The translations under genes were made by a program, and so were the position numbers. Source: Eubacteriaceae bacterium CHKCI004 (GTDB taxonomy: Bacteria > Bacillota > Clostridia > Lachnospirales > Lachnospiraceae). Taken from it: a stretch of 64,000 bases of DNA. Below are positions 17,945-25,678 of this stretch, in pieces (positions within the stretch are counted from its first letter, which is position 1; each line of letters begins with the position of its first letter). The notes under the pieces were generated by a model. The model was not told where the DNA came from and ran no database searches. It saw only the letters and a program-made list of their open reading frames with translations. The stretch spans positions 186,001 through 250,000 of the forward strand of contig FCNR01000023.1 in the NCBI GenBank assembly GCA_900016875.1, in the 5' to 3' direction.

Positions 17945-18272
17945 TCAGCCTTACCCCCTCGTCTCTGACATTACGATAATAAGGCAGATTGTCTGCCCAA
18001 TAGTTAAAATGATCCGTATTAATTATCACAGGTGAAATATCAATCTCATGCTTCATAAGATAGTCAAAGGCAAGATCACTGATTTGATCAAATATCTCCT
18101 TTATCTGATTTTCCGTCAAAGAAACCAAGATCATGACATCAACATCTGAAAATTCAGAATAATCGCCTCTTGCATATGATCCATACACAATAACACTATC
18201 AAGAGAATCACCCAATAGTTCTCTTACATTTTTTGCAAAATCCTGTATTATATCTAAAATATAAACTGGCAT
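17937..18272 (-). CDS. MNT-type minimal nucleotidyltransferase
   Basis: 111 residues, ATG at 18272 with an AGAGGTG site. GSYARGDYSEFSDVDVMI is the GSX10DXD nucleotidyltransferase motif. Such proteins usually neutralise a HEPN RNase toxin by AMPylation. Here the HEPN partner directly downstream is reduced to 32 codons, so the antitoxin is an orphan. The start of the pair still shows the usual overlap. Confidence 0.85.
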   Translation of the reverse strand: MPVYILDIIQDFAKNVRELLGDSLDSVIVYGSYARGDYSEFSDVDVMILVSLTENQIKEIFDQISDLAFDYLMKHEIDISPVIINTDHFNYWADNLPYYRNVRDEGVRLSA

Positions 18273-18427
18273 ACAATCTCACCTCTTTCCTTCTATAAAC
18301 AAAATATTATCGCAGTATTTTTCTTTTATTATACCGTAAACCACAAAATTTGTACACTGATTCGTATAATGCGCTACTCCACAATTTCTAAATCTAACAT
18401 TCCAAAAATGAATCTAAATACAATATT

Positions 18428-18883
18428 TCACTTGTTGGCCTGCTTATTCCACAACTGTCCCAGAATATCCTTCAGCACCAAAAATGCATCCAGCGAGTTA
18501 TATCCGTATTCCCTTTCCACATTGGCGAGCAGCTTCTCCAGCTGTTCCTCATAACCAGCCACATCCACTTCATCCTGATACCGGGCGAGAATCGGATATT
18601 TCTCCGCCCACACCTTCGTCCAGTCTACTTTATTGACGGTCTCCTCTGTGGTTTTGTTGATCACTTCCTGTATTTCCTGCACATCGGCGTCAAATTCGAT
18701 CAGCTCATCCAGCGTCAAACCGTACAGCACTGCCAGCTTTTTTGCCTGTCGGATATCCGGCAGAGTCTCGTCGGTCTCCCATTTGGAAATGGTCTGCCGG
18801 CTGACGCCCAACTTCTCAGCCACCGCTTCCTGAGACAATCCCTTCTTTTTCCTGGCCTGAAATAAATTTTCTCCTAAATTCAT
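18428..18883 (-). CDS. XRE-family transcriptional regulator
   Basis: 151 residues. The N-terminal helix-turn-helix is canonical: LFQARKKKGLSQEAVAEKLG, SRQTISKWETDETLP. The rest is acidic and helical, without membrane segments, and ends GQLWNKQANK. It is probably a homodimeric repressor. No obvious target besides its own promoter; the MFS efflux gene lies 500 bp upstream in the other direction. Confidence 0.85.
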   Translation of the reverse strand: MNLGENLFQARKKKGLSQEAVAEKLGVSRQTISKWETDETLPDIRQAKKLAVLYGLTLDELIEFDADVQEIQEVINKTTEETVNKVDWTKVWAEKYPILARYQDEVDVAGYEEQLEKLLANVEREYGYNSLDAFLVLKDILGQLWNKQANK

Positions 18884-19231
18884 AATAATTCTTCCCTGTG
18901 TATTCCCTGTTTGTTTTTACAATCTGTTTTTATCTGCTCTCCGGAAATTTTCTTGCTGTATTTTAATACGGTATACTATATTTTAATACTGTACAGTACA
19001 TTTTCCGGCAGATATTCTTATTATAATTCTTTTGAGAGAAAAATGCTGCAAAGGAAAGAAGGAAATTTCGCACGAAATAATGACAGTTCTTCGGAACATC
19101 CTGACAAATCGGACAGCCGGCGCCGATGGACGAAGAAACTGCCAACCTGTTCAGGCAGTTGGCGAAAAAGAGGATTGAGCAGGCTGGGAAATAGTCGTAT
19201 AATAGAAAACACAGCATGGGGAGGTGTTAAA
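18884..19231. other. Intergenic stretch, no confident gene
   Basis: No convincing gene. A hairpin CTGCCAAC / GTTGGC lies at about 19138-19162. A 22-codon frame starting MDEETANLFRQLAKKR (19127-19195) looks like the tail of a lost gene but has no start signals. The rest is AT-rich and holds the promoters of the divergent XRE and MFS genes. Confidence 0.5.
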
Positions 19232-19318
19232 ATGCTATGTTTATGTCATAGAATAATCGATTTAAGCAATCAACTCTGTACAAAATCTGATGATAAGGCG
19301 ACATTTGTACAGAGTTAA
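19232..19318 (+). CDS. 28-residue leader peptide of the MFS efflux gene
   Basis: ATG at 19232 with a GGGGAGGTG site; the peptide begins MLCLCHRIIDLSNQ and ends FVQS at 19318. Its codons overlap a perfect 13-bp hairpin (19272-19284 with 19304-19316). A third segment downstream (19335-19345) is perfectly complementary to 19277-19287, so two alternative stems are possible. The layout matches ribosome-mediated attenuators of drug efflux genes. No protein evidence is possible here. Confidence 0.55.
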   Translation: MLCLCHRIIDLSNQLCTKSDDKATFVQS

Positions 19319-19345
19319 TTTTCGCCGAACATTGGATTTTGTACA
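19272..19345 (+). promoter_or_regulatory. Candidate attenuator with mutually exclusive stems
   Basis: AACTCTGTACAAA (19272) pairs perfectly with TTTGTACAGAGTT (19304). TGTACAAAATC (19277-19287) pairs perfectly with GATTTTGTACA (19335-19345). The stems exclude each other. A ribosome paused in the leader peptide would decide which forms. A further weak stem (AATTCTGA / TCAGATT) covers the area of the MFS ribosome site. Confidence 0.6.
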
Positions 19346-19387
19346 ATTCAATTCTGAAAAATCAAGAATCAGATTGGAGAAAATTCA

Positions 19388-20665
19388 ATGGAAAATTTTA
19401 AAAGATACATAGTTTTATGGGTAAGTCAAAGCATTTCGCAGCTTGGAAGTTCCATGACTGCATTTGCTCTCATTTTATGGACATACGGACAAACAGGTTC
19501 GGCCCTTTCGGTTTCGATCATGTCATTTTGCAACTATGTGCCATATATTTTGATAAGTATATTTGTCGGTGCGTTTGTTGACAGCCACCATAAAAAAACT
19601 GTTATGCTTGTTGCAGACAGTATCGCCGCACTGGCTTCACTGCTTATTCTGGCATTTTCACTGACAGGAACTCTCGCAGCAGGGCACATTTATATTTTTA
19701 ATGTTGTTGTCGGAACAACTACGGCATTTCAACAGCCGGCATCTTCTGTGGCAATAGCCAGAATTGTACCAAAAAATAAACTGGCTAATGTAAGCGGAAT
19801 GAACTCTTTTTCCAGCAATTTGATCGTTGTATTCAGTCCAATGCTGGCGGCTGTTCTCTTCTCAGCAGGTGGTCTGCCGCTGATCTTGCTGTTTGATTTA
19901 CTGAGTTTTGCCGTAGCCTTTTGTGTTCTGCTATTTTTGATCCATATACCGGAGCAGATCATAAGGGAGAAGTTCACATCTCCATTTGCAGGAATAAAGG
20001 TTGGATTTCATTTTTTGAAAAATGAAACCGGGATTTTGTATATCATGCTTACCATGGCAACGATAAACTTTTTTTCCCGACTGACCTATGAAAATATATT
20101 ATCCCCAATGATTTTATCAAGAAGTTCAGGAAATAACGTTGTGTTAGGAATCGTAAATGCCTGCATGGGCATCGGTGGAATCATTGGCGGTCTGCTTGTT
20201 TCTGTAAAAAAAGAAAGCAGGAAAAAAGCAAATATAATTTATATTTCTGCTGCAATATCCTTTTTGCTTGGCGATTTGACAATGGCAATTGGCAAAAATG
20301 TATTTTTTTGGTCATTTGCCGCCTTTGCTGCAAGTTTACCTATTCCGTTTATTACGGCAGAACAAAATATCATACTCTACAAAAAAATCCCTGAAAAAAT
20401 ACAAGGAAGAGTATTTGCTGTAAGAAATGCTATCCAATACAGCACGATTCCTTTTGGTATTCTTTTGGGAGGATACTTAGCCGATTATATATTTGAGCCA
20501 TTTATGCGCTCTGACGCAGATATTGTGTCTTTTTTAGAAATGCTTGTGGGAAATGGTGCAGGCAGCGGCATGGCTGTTATGTTTTTATGCACAGGAATCT
20601 GTGGCTTCGCCATGAGTATTTTGTCTCTGCGCAGCAAAAAAATTCAGGAATTAAATGACTATTGA
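19388..20665 (+). CDS. MFS efflux transporter (MefA/MFS_3-like)
   Basis: 425 residues, twelve membrane helices. Start FKRYIVLWVSQSISQLGSSM and the loop GAFVDSHHKKTVMLVADS (motif A-like, between helices 2 and 3) are typical of the MFS_3 group, which includes macrolide efflux pumps such as Mef. The ATG follows a TTGGAG site. The preceding leader peptide and hairpins suggest drug-inducible expression. The actual substrate is not known. Confidence 0.8.
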   Translation: MENFKRYIVLWVSQSISQLGSSMTAFALILWTYGQTGSALSVSIMSFCNYVPYILISIFVGAFVDSHHKKTVMLVADSIAALASLLILAFSLTGTLAAGHIYIFNVVVGTTTAFQQPASSVAIARIVPKNKLANVSGMNSFSSNLIVVFSPMLAAVLFSAGGLPLILLFDLLSFAVAFCVLLFLIHIPEQIIREKFTSPFAGIKVGFHFLKNETGILYIMLTMATINFFSRLTYENILSPMILSRSSGNNVVLGIVNACMGIGGIIGGLLVSVKKESRKKANIIYISAAISFLLGDLTMAIGKNVFFWSFAAFAASLPIPFITAEQNIILYKKIPEKIQGRVFAVRNAIQYSTIPFGILLGGYLADYIFEPFMRSDADIVSFLEMLVGNGAGSGMAVMFLCTGICGFAMSILSLRSKKIQELNDY

Positions 20666-20773
20666 TGTTTAAGTATATGACTAAGCATATCTGCTATCTT
20701 ATTTCTACTATATTATTTCTGCTATACTATTTACATTGCAAATATATTTTATTGCAATAAGCAGATAGTTTTG

Positions 20774-20802
20774 GCTCTCGTTTCATAATCAACGAGAGCC
20801 AT
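20774..20802. repeat. Short perfect palindrome
   Basis: GGCTCTCGT and ACGAGAGCC with an 11-nt loop, between the MFS gene and the 105-residue protein gene. It lacks a T-run on either strand but is placed as a bidirectional terminator would be. Confidence 0.45.
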
Positions 20803-20849
20803 ACCTGTGATATGCCCTTTGCCATATTATTCACCGAAATAGCTCTTCC

Positions 20850-21167
20850 TTATCTCGCAATTATCTCCTTAACGGCTTCCTGCAGTTCCTCACTATAATC
20901 TTCCAGATCATCGATAGTTATTACATTTAACTTTATAAGATTAACAATATCAAAAAAAGCTCTTGATTTTTTCCGTTCAAGAATTACCCCGGGATGTCTT
21001 CTGTCCTGTTTAATTCTTTTCTCCAGCTCCCAAAATCTGTCAGACGGATTCCCCTCTTTTGAACTGAGTAATTCAATATACTCTTTGTTCAAACGATCCA
21101 TATAATTTTCCTGCCATTGGGCTATCTTCTCACGATAAAGTTTCCAGTCACGTTTAGAAATCTCCAT
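20850..21167 (-). CDS. Small cytosolic protein, unknown
   Basis: 105 residues with a GGAGAG site before the ATG. It is strongly charged and helical (KRDWKLYREKIAQWQENYMD, DDLEDYSEELQEAVKEII). Similar proteins are widespread in Lachnospiraceae but carry no known function as far as I can tell. The N-terminal WxxYREKIAxWQxxYMxRL block looks like the conserved core. No catalytic residues can be named. Confidence 0.75.
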   Translation of the reverse strand: MEISKRDWKLYREKIAQWQENYMDRLNKEYIELLSSKEGNPSDRFWELEKRIKQDRRHPGVILERKKSRAFFDIVNLIKLNVITIDDLEDYSEELQEAVKEIIAR

Positions 21168-21235
21168 ATTTCATCTCTCCATTCTGACATCTTTCCCTTT
21201 AATTTTTTCAGATGCCATGTAAATATCTTAAAGAA

Positions 21236-21751
21236 TCATTTTTCACTTTTTTCGTATTTTTCCGCAACAAAATCCAACACAGCCTCTTCATCTGTAAATC
21301 TTTTCAATTTCTCACCATAAGCAGAGAGGGATGATATGATTTGTGTGCGTTTTCGATTAAATTCTGCCACCCATAGAATATTCGCATACAGAAATCGAAG
21401 AGTTGGCCTGGAATTATAATTTTCTTTACCCATTCTCTGTCTTAACCATCTGCGAAATACACGGAACAATCTGGTAAATGTATTGATATCCAACAAAATA
21501 ATGTAATCACAACAGGCAAAGCTTTCCTGCAAAATATCCCGGGGTGAGCCTTCCACAATCCAATGCTCCTGTACCAATATCTGACGGAACATTTTATCCC
21601 TTTCTTCCGGATTTCTCCTTTTATCTCCATCCGGTGTCCGCTCCCAGACAATATTATCTTTTTCATAAAATGGTATCTGATATTGTGCCGACAGTTTCCT
21701 GGCAAGGGTAGTCTTACCACTGGCAACAGACCCGATGATATCTAATCTCAT
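21236..21751 (-). CDS. P-loop kinase, topology-modulation (FlaR) type
   Basis: 171 residues from the ATG at 21751 with an AAAGGA site. It starts with the Walker A loop IIGSVASGKTT, followed by EKDNIVWERTPDGDKRRN and a mid-protein VEGSPRD. Size and order resemble the FlaR/adenylate-kinase-like group, small nucleotide or shikimate-like kinases of unknown substrate. A terminator-like pair of hairpins and the Hol_Tox gene lie immediately upstream on the opposite strand. Confidence 0.8.
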   Translation of the reverse strand: MRLDIIGSVASGKTTLARKLSAQYQIPFYEKDNIVWERTPDGDKRRNPEERDKMFRQILVQEHWIVEGSPRDILQESFACCDYIILLDINTFTRLFRVFRRWLRQRMGKENYNSRPTLRFLYANILWVAEFNRKRTQIISSLSAYGEKLKRFTDEEAVLDFVAEKYEKSEK

Positions 21752-21788
21752 AAGCGATATTCCTTTTGCTACATTTGCTGGCAGCTTA

Positions 21789-21845
21789 CCCTCCAGCTTT
21801 CGGAGGGCAGTAAAACACCCTCCAGACAAAAGAAAGGAGGGTGAT
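21789..21845. repeat. Two GC-rich hairpins 5' of Hol_Tox
   Basis: CCCTCC / GGAGGG (21790-21807) and CACCCTCC / GGAGGGTG (21816-21843). The second hairpin includes the ribosome site of the holin-like toxin, so folding would mask translation, as is common in type I toxin mRNAs. Confidence 0.6.
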
Positions 21846-21849
21846 GACA

Positions 21850-21975
21850 ATGGTTACATATTCTGATTTGATTCAGTTTTGTATACTAATGTTTTCTTCT
21901 TTTATCAATATACCATACCTGTTTATTCACTTCAAGAGCTTTATTGGAATGTATCGTCATATATTCATTCCGTGA
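21850..21975 (+). CDS. Holin-like type I toxin (Hol_Tox), C-terminus diverged
   Basis: 41 residues: MVTYSDLIQFCILMF matches the start of the putative holin-like toxin family, whose members are single-helix membrane peptides of about 30 residues. An AAAGGAGGGTG site is present, with an in-frame ATG six bases upstream. The part after residue 20 (NIPYLFIHFKSF) does not look like the usual short basic end, so this copy may be frameshifted or decayed. The antitoxin would be an antisense RNA, not visible by motif. Confidence 0.6.
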   Translation: MVTYSDLIQFCILMFSSFINIPYLFIHFKSFIGMYRHIFIP

Positions 21976-22002
21976 TTTTATGGTATCTCCACAAAATCTT
22001 TC

Positions 22003-22788
22003 TCATATCTTTTTCAACTCTGCCATCGCCCCATAGTGCAGCACATCAAATTCTTCCGGAGCTATTTCTGCCAGCAGCCTCTTATGTTCCTTCTCCCACA
22101 TGGCTATTTCTTTATCTGGGAGAGATGCACCAATGCCCCGGCAGGCTTTCATGCGCCCATGCCAGCTCTCACGGGTAAAATGTACCTTTATCGGATATTC
22201 GTCATGATAAATCAGTTGAAATTTTTTATTGCAGCAGTCTGGTATGTCAATGGCATGAATGGTCTCTCCCGCACCGCTCCAATCCGGATTGTATTTTAAA
22301 ACCAGTTTCTCACTGGATTCTGCTATGGCGTCCTCGTATGGCAGCCATGCCATATACAACAACAGCAGGCTTCCGCCATCTTTTAGCATACGGGAAAGTT
22401 TCGGCAGAATTCGTTCATGGTCAAAATACCAGAAACATTGACAGGCTGTTATCACATCAAAGGATTGATTCGGAAAATCAATTTCTTCCGCAGCACAGAC
22501 TACATATTGAATATCCATTCCTTCTGACAGCCGCCGTGCCTGGGCGATCTGATTGTCAGAAATATCTGTCCCTGTCCATTTTGCTCCATATGGATACATA
22601 TTTCTTGGAAGAACTCCGGTCCCTGTACCAAGATCAAGTACTTTCTGACCACTGATACATAAATTCCTCTGAAGAATCCTATCGTAAAATTCCTGCGGAT
22701 AAATATCCCGGAACCTGGCATAATCTGACGAAGTTCTTCCCCAGTCAAAGGCTTTTCCTGCATCTATATTTTTATTGATGATATTCAT
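22003..22788 (-). CDS. Class I SAM-dependent methyltransferase
   Basis: 261 residues from the ATG at 22788. The AdoMet loop VLDLGTGTGVLPRN sits at about residue 48, followed by GTDISDNQIAQARRLSE and FDVITACQCFWYFDHE. Methyltransferase_11-type fold. The C-terminal half (VHFTRESWHGRMKACRGIG) is typical of small-molecule methyltransferases. It starts 17 nt after the DUF5655 gene and is likely cotranscribed with it. The acceptor is unknown. Confidence 0.85.
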   Translation of the reverse strand: MNIINKNIDAGKAFDWGRTSSDYARFRDIYPQEFYDRILQRNLCISGQKVLDLGTGTGVLPRNMYPYGAKWTGTDISDNQIAQARRLSEGMDIQYVVCAAEEIDFPNQSFDVITACQCFWYFDHERILPKLSRMLKDGGSLLLLYMAWLPYEDAIAESSEKLVLKYNPDWSGAGETIHAIDIPDCCNKKFQLIYHDEYPIKVHFTRESWHGRMKACRGIGASLPDKEIAMWEKEHKRLLAEIAPEEFDVLHYGAMAELKKI

Positions 22789-22804
22789 ATCTTTCCCCGA
22801 CTCT

Positions 22805-23182
22805 TTACTTTCTCTCCGCAAATTCCGCCGCTTCTTCCACCCAGTCCATCAATTCTTCATTGATTTCTGCCACGTCAGATATGAGCAGATGGTGAGTCCA
22901 TCGGTTCGGGTATGGTTCTGTGGCGATATCTACCCTCGGCGATTCCAGCTTATGGCTGAGACTGATGGTCACAACTATAAAGTTCTCCGGGCAGTCTTTC
23001 TTTTTCCGCACCCTGGCAAAGGAAACGCAGGCGAACATATGCTTATTATAAAAAGAAATCTGCGTTTTCTGTACTTTAATACGGACATCACTGACAATAT
23101 TTCTCACCTTGTCCTCAAATGTCTCGTAAAGCGGCAGGGCATCGGGATGTTTGTCAAAAAAATACAATACTTCTTCGTTCAT
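22805..23182 (-). CDS. DUF5655-type protein
   Basis: 125 residues from ATG 23182 with a GAGGAAA site. EVLYFFDKHPDALPLYETFE, KTQISFYNKHMFACVSF and NRWTHHLLISDVAEINEELM are typical of the DUF5655/DUF4287-like family, small mixed alpha/beta proteins that bind unknown ligands. It is the first gene of a two-gene unit with the methyltransferase. Confidence 0.75.
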   Translation of the reverse strand: MNEEVLYFFDKHPDALPLYETFEDKVRNIVSDVRIKVQKTQISFYNKHMFACVSFARVRKKKDCPENFIVVTISLSHKLESPRVDIATEPYPNRWTHHLLISDVAEINEELMDWVEEAAEFAERK

Positions 23183-23311
23183 TTTTCCTCTTTCCTGACG
23201 CATTTGCTGCGTCAATAATGGTAGATTTGGAAGTTCACTACCAAACTTTCCCTCCACAAATATATTTTACTATACCGCTCCTATTGGAACAAGGAAATTT
23301 ATCGTTCTTCC

Positions 23312-23974
23312 CTAAAGAAGCTCAAAATGATTCCTGTTAAATTTTAGGATTCCTTCGTCCCGCATCCGGCACAGTTCCCCGGACATGGCACTTCTGTCCA
23401 CCGAGAGATAATCGGCCATTTGCTGCCGATTGAAAGGGATATCAAAAACCGGACTACCCGCTTTCATGGACTGCTCCGACAAATAGGACAACAATTTCTC
23501 CCTGGTGGTCCGCTGAGACATATGTGTAATCTTTCTGGTCAACATCAGATTCTTTTGCGCCATTATGGAAATCAGATTCTGTATCAGCCGGCTATGAAAA
23601 TCGCAGGCGGAAGGGCAAGTGGTCAGCACCCGGTTGATATCCAGAAAAAGCACGGTGCTTGGCTTGACTGCCACCGCATTGTTCTGCATTTTCTCCCCGT
23701 CCAGGCAGGCATATACTTCTCCAAAAATCTCGCCTTCCACGATTTCGCTCAAAATACTCAGATTCCCCCAGTAATCTTCTTTTTGAATATGGACAGCCCC
23801 CTCCAGCAGCATCGCCACACTGGTAATCCGACTGCCTCTCTGAAAAATGCAGTCTCCTTTCTCATAACCCCTTATAAATGAGGAGAGACAGTCCATCATA
23901 GCTGTAATTTCCTTCTCCGTGATACCAGAAAACAGCTTTGTCTTCGCTAACATTGAAATGTATCGTTCCATCAT
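23312..23974 (-). CDS. Crp/Fnr-family transcriptional regulator
   Basis: 220 residues from the ATG at 23974 with a GAGGAAAA site. The cyclic-nucleotide-binding fold spans about 10-125 (YEKGDCIFQRG, GEIFGEVYACL) and the winged helix 145-215 (NRQQMADYLSVDRSAMSGELCRM, with recognition helix SVDRSAMSGELC). No four-Cys cluster site is seen, so it is not a classical FNR. Together with nearby hcp and a ferredoxin it resembles HcpR-type regulators of nitrosative stress. A perfect palindrome upstream of hcp is a likely operator. Confidence 0.85.
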   Translation of the reverse strand: MMERYISMLAKTKLFSGITEKEITAMMDCLSSFIRGYEKGDCIFQRGSRITSVAMLLEGAVHIQKEDYWGNLSILSEIVEGEIFGEVYACLDGEKMQNNAVAVKPSTVLFLDINRVLTTCPSACDFHSRLIQNLISIMAQKNLMLTRKITHMSQRTTREKLLSYLSEQSMKAGSPVFDIPFNRQQMADYLSVDRSAMSGELCRMRDEGILKFNRNHFELL

Positions 23975-24145
23975 TTTTCCTCTCAAATATAAAATATTAA
24001 GAAAACGATTCAGCCATGCGCCTGACAGAATGAGCGCAGCATCCAAAGTTTATTTTCCTAAACGTTTTTACTCTGGCAGGCATAACAGATTATTGTTGTT
24101 CAGTATATCAAATTTCTTTGGGGATTTCCATTATCAAATGAGGAT

Positions 24146-24196
24146 TTGTAAATCTCTGTGCAATACGCGGCAGTCTACGTGCATAGAGATTTACAA
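24146..24196. repeat. Strong 51-bp hairpin
   Basis: TTGTAAATCTCT pairs perfectly with AGAGATTTACAA; inside it TGCAATACG pairs with CGTGCA, leaving a loop of about ten bases. The 12-bp perfect arms and the lack of a T-run make it unlike an ordinary terminator. Confidence 0.65.
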
Positions 24197-24248
24197 GAAT
24201 CCTGTACCTTCGTGGCAAAGTAGAGGGCTGTAGCAATTTTTGACTGTT

Positions 24249-24425
24249 GAACGGTTCTATCGTCGGAAATTAAAATTCAACGGTACTTTTCACTTTGGTA
24301 AAACGGTTATTTTACAGACTGTTGCAATTTTAACCGTGATTGCACCATAAAAAACGGTTGCATCATAAACTCTTGCATTTTAAACCGTGATTTCTGCCAG
24401 AATATAACGGTTATTTCATAGACTA
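24249..24425. repeat. Tandem array of ~52-bp hairpin units (3-4 copies)
   Basis: AACGGTT occurs at 24250, 24302, 24353 and 24406, spacing 51-53 bp. In the second and third units AACCGTGAT follows (24332, 24383), so each unit can fold as AACGGTT / AACCGT. The segment after AACGGTT (ATTTTACAGACT, GCATCATAAACT, ATTTCATAGACT) is also related between units. The first unit is degenerate. Confidence 0.7.
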
Positions 24426-24881
24426 TGACGATTCTGATAGTAATTTATGTTCCTTATAATGTTGACTATACTCTGCTCTCTGATGAATGGCTGCAATTTT
24501 TGCACATATCATTAAAAAGTCGGGATAGACACCGACAATCCCGGCGAGCCAGCCAATCTGGTACAGATTTCGTCGGTTTGAATCCGGTGACTTTGCCATA
24601 ATCCGGGTAATGCAGAAGACAGGGATTTGCGGCTTTGTATGTATCATAGCAAGCCACAAATCCCGTCTGTTCATCTTCACCCGGATAATTTCAAAACTTA
24701 TAGATTCAAAGCGATAAATACCTATCTATCCGTTGCAAAAACAACAGATTATTCCACATCCATATAGTATACTACGATTGTCAACAACAACTCCAAACAG
24801 GAAATTATATTCTTTCCTTTCATTTATGACACGAAATCACTATAATTACTAAATATATGTCTTTACGAGGAGGCCAGTGAA

Positions 24882-25631
24882 ATGATACGAAGAATTATTC
24901 AGATTGATGAAGAGAAATGTAATGGCTGTGGTGCCTGTGCCGCTGCCTGTCACGAGGGAGCCATCGGCATGGTGGACGGAAAAGCGAAGCTTCTCCGGGA
25001 TGATTACTGTGATGGTCTGGGCGACTGCCTGCCGGCCTGTCCTATGGATGCCATTCATTTTGTAGAGCGGGAAGCGGCGGCATATGATACTGAAGCAGTG
25101 AAGGCAGCGCAGGAAGCCGCCGCCCGAAAAACTGCCGAGCAGACCGAAGCACCGCTTCCCTGCGGATGCCCGGGTTCTAATGTAAAAGAGATCAAACGAC
25201 CATCCGGCGGATGTCCAGGCTCCAATGTGAAAGAAAGCAAATGGCCGGCCGGCGGATGTCCGGGCAGTCAGTTATCCCAGTGGCCGGTGCAGATCAAGCT
25301 TGTGCCGATAAACGCTCCGTATTTTGACGGGGCCAATCTGCTCATTGCCGCCGACTGTACCGCTTACGCCTATGGTGATTTCCACAACCGTTTCATCCGA
25401 AACCGGATCACGCTGGTGGGCTGCCCGAAGTTGGATGAGGGGGATTATACGGAAAAACTCACCGCCATCATCCGGGAAAATAACATTAAAAGCGTTACTA
25501 TCGTTCGCATGGAAGTACCGTGCTGCGGCGGTCTGGAACGCGCCGCCGTGCAGGCGCTGAAAGACAGCGGTAAGTTTATTCCGTGGCAGGTGGTCGTCAT
25601 CTCCACCGACGGCAGGATTATCAGCGAATAG
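24882..25631 (+). CDS. 4Fe-4S ferredoxin-domain protein with CPG repeats
   Basis: 249 residues. Two ferredoxin clusters: CNGCGACAAACHEGA and then CDGLGDCLPACPMDA. A linker follows with three repeats of a G-C-P-G-S motif at about 95-130, then a C-terminal domain with VGCPKLDEGDYTEKL and VPCCGGLERA. Proteins of this type often sit beside Hcp or Crp/Fnr regulators in clostridia and are proposed electron donors. An AGGAGG site precedes the ATG. Upstream lies the hairpin-rich stretch, downstream a BceAB-type operon. Confidence 0.85.
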   Translation: MIRRIIQIDEEKCNGCGACAAACHEGAIGMVDGKAKLLRDDYCDGLGDCLPACPMDAIHFVEREAAAYDTEAVKAAQEAAARKTAEQTEAPLPCGCPGSNVKEIKRPSGGCPGSNVKESKWPAGGCPGSQLSQWPVQIKLVPINAPYFDGANLLIAADCTAYAYGDFHNRFIRNRITLVGCPKLDEGDYTEKLTAIIRENNIKSVTIVRMEVPCCGGLERAAVQALKDSGKFIPWQVVVISTDGRIISE

Positions 25632-25678
25632 TTCTGCGATTTAGCGCCACCCTGCTACTTGCAAAAGAATCCCGCGGT

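Larger units (their letters stand above)
23975..24881. other. Long gene-less stretch with hairpin repeats
   Basis: No credible gene on either strand. It contains a strong hairpin at 24146-24196, a tandem array of hairpin units at 24249-24425, and close to the ferredoxin a TATAAT at about 24839. The frames present at 24423-24680 lack ribosome sites and family resemblance. Confidence 0.6.

Noticed and set aside
24249-24425. CRISPR-like array
   Set aside because: Units are about 52 bp with internal inverted repeats and the presumed spacers are themselves similar; no cas genes nearby.
24423-24680. Minus-strand open frames of 85 and 63 codons
   Set aside because: No ribosome site, overlapping frames, no family resemblance, and one end lies in the tandem hairpin array.
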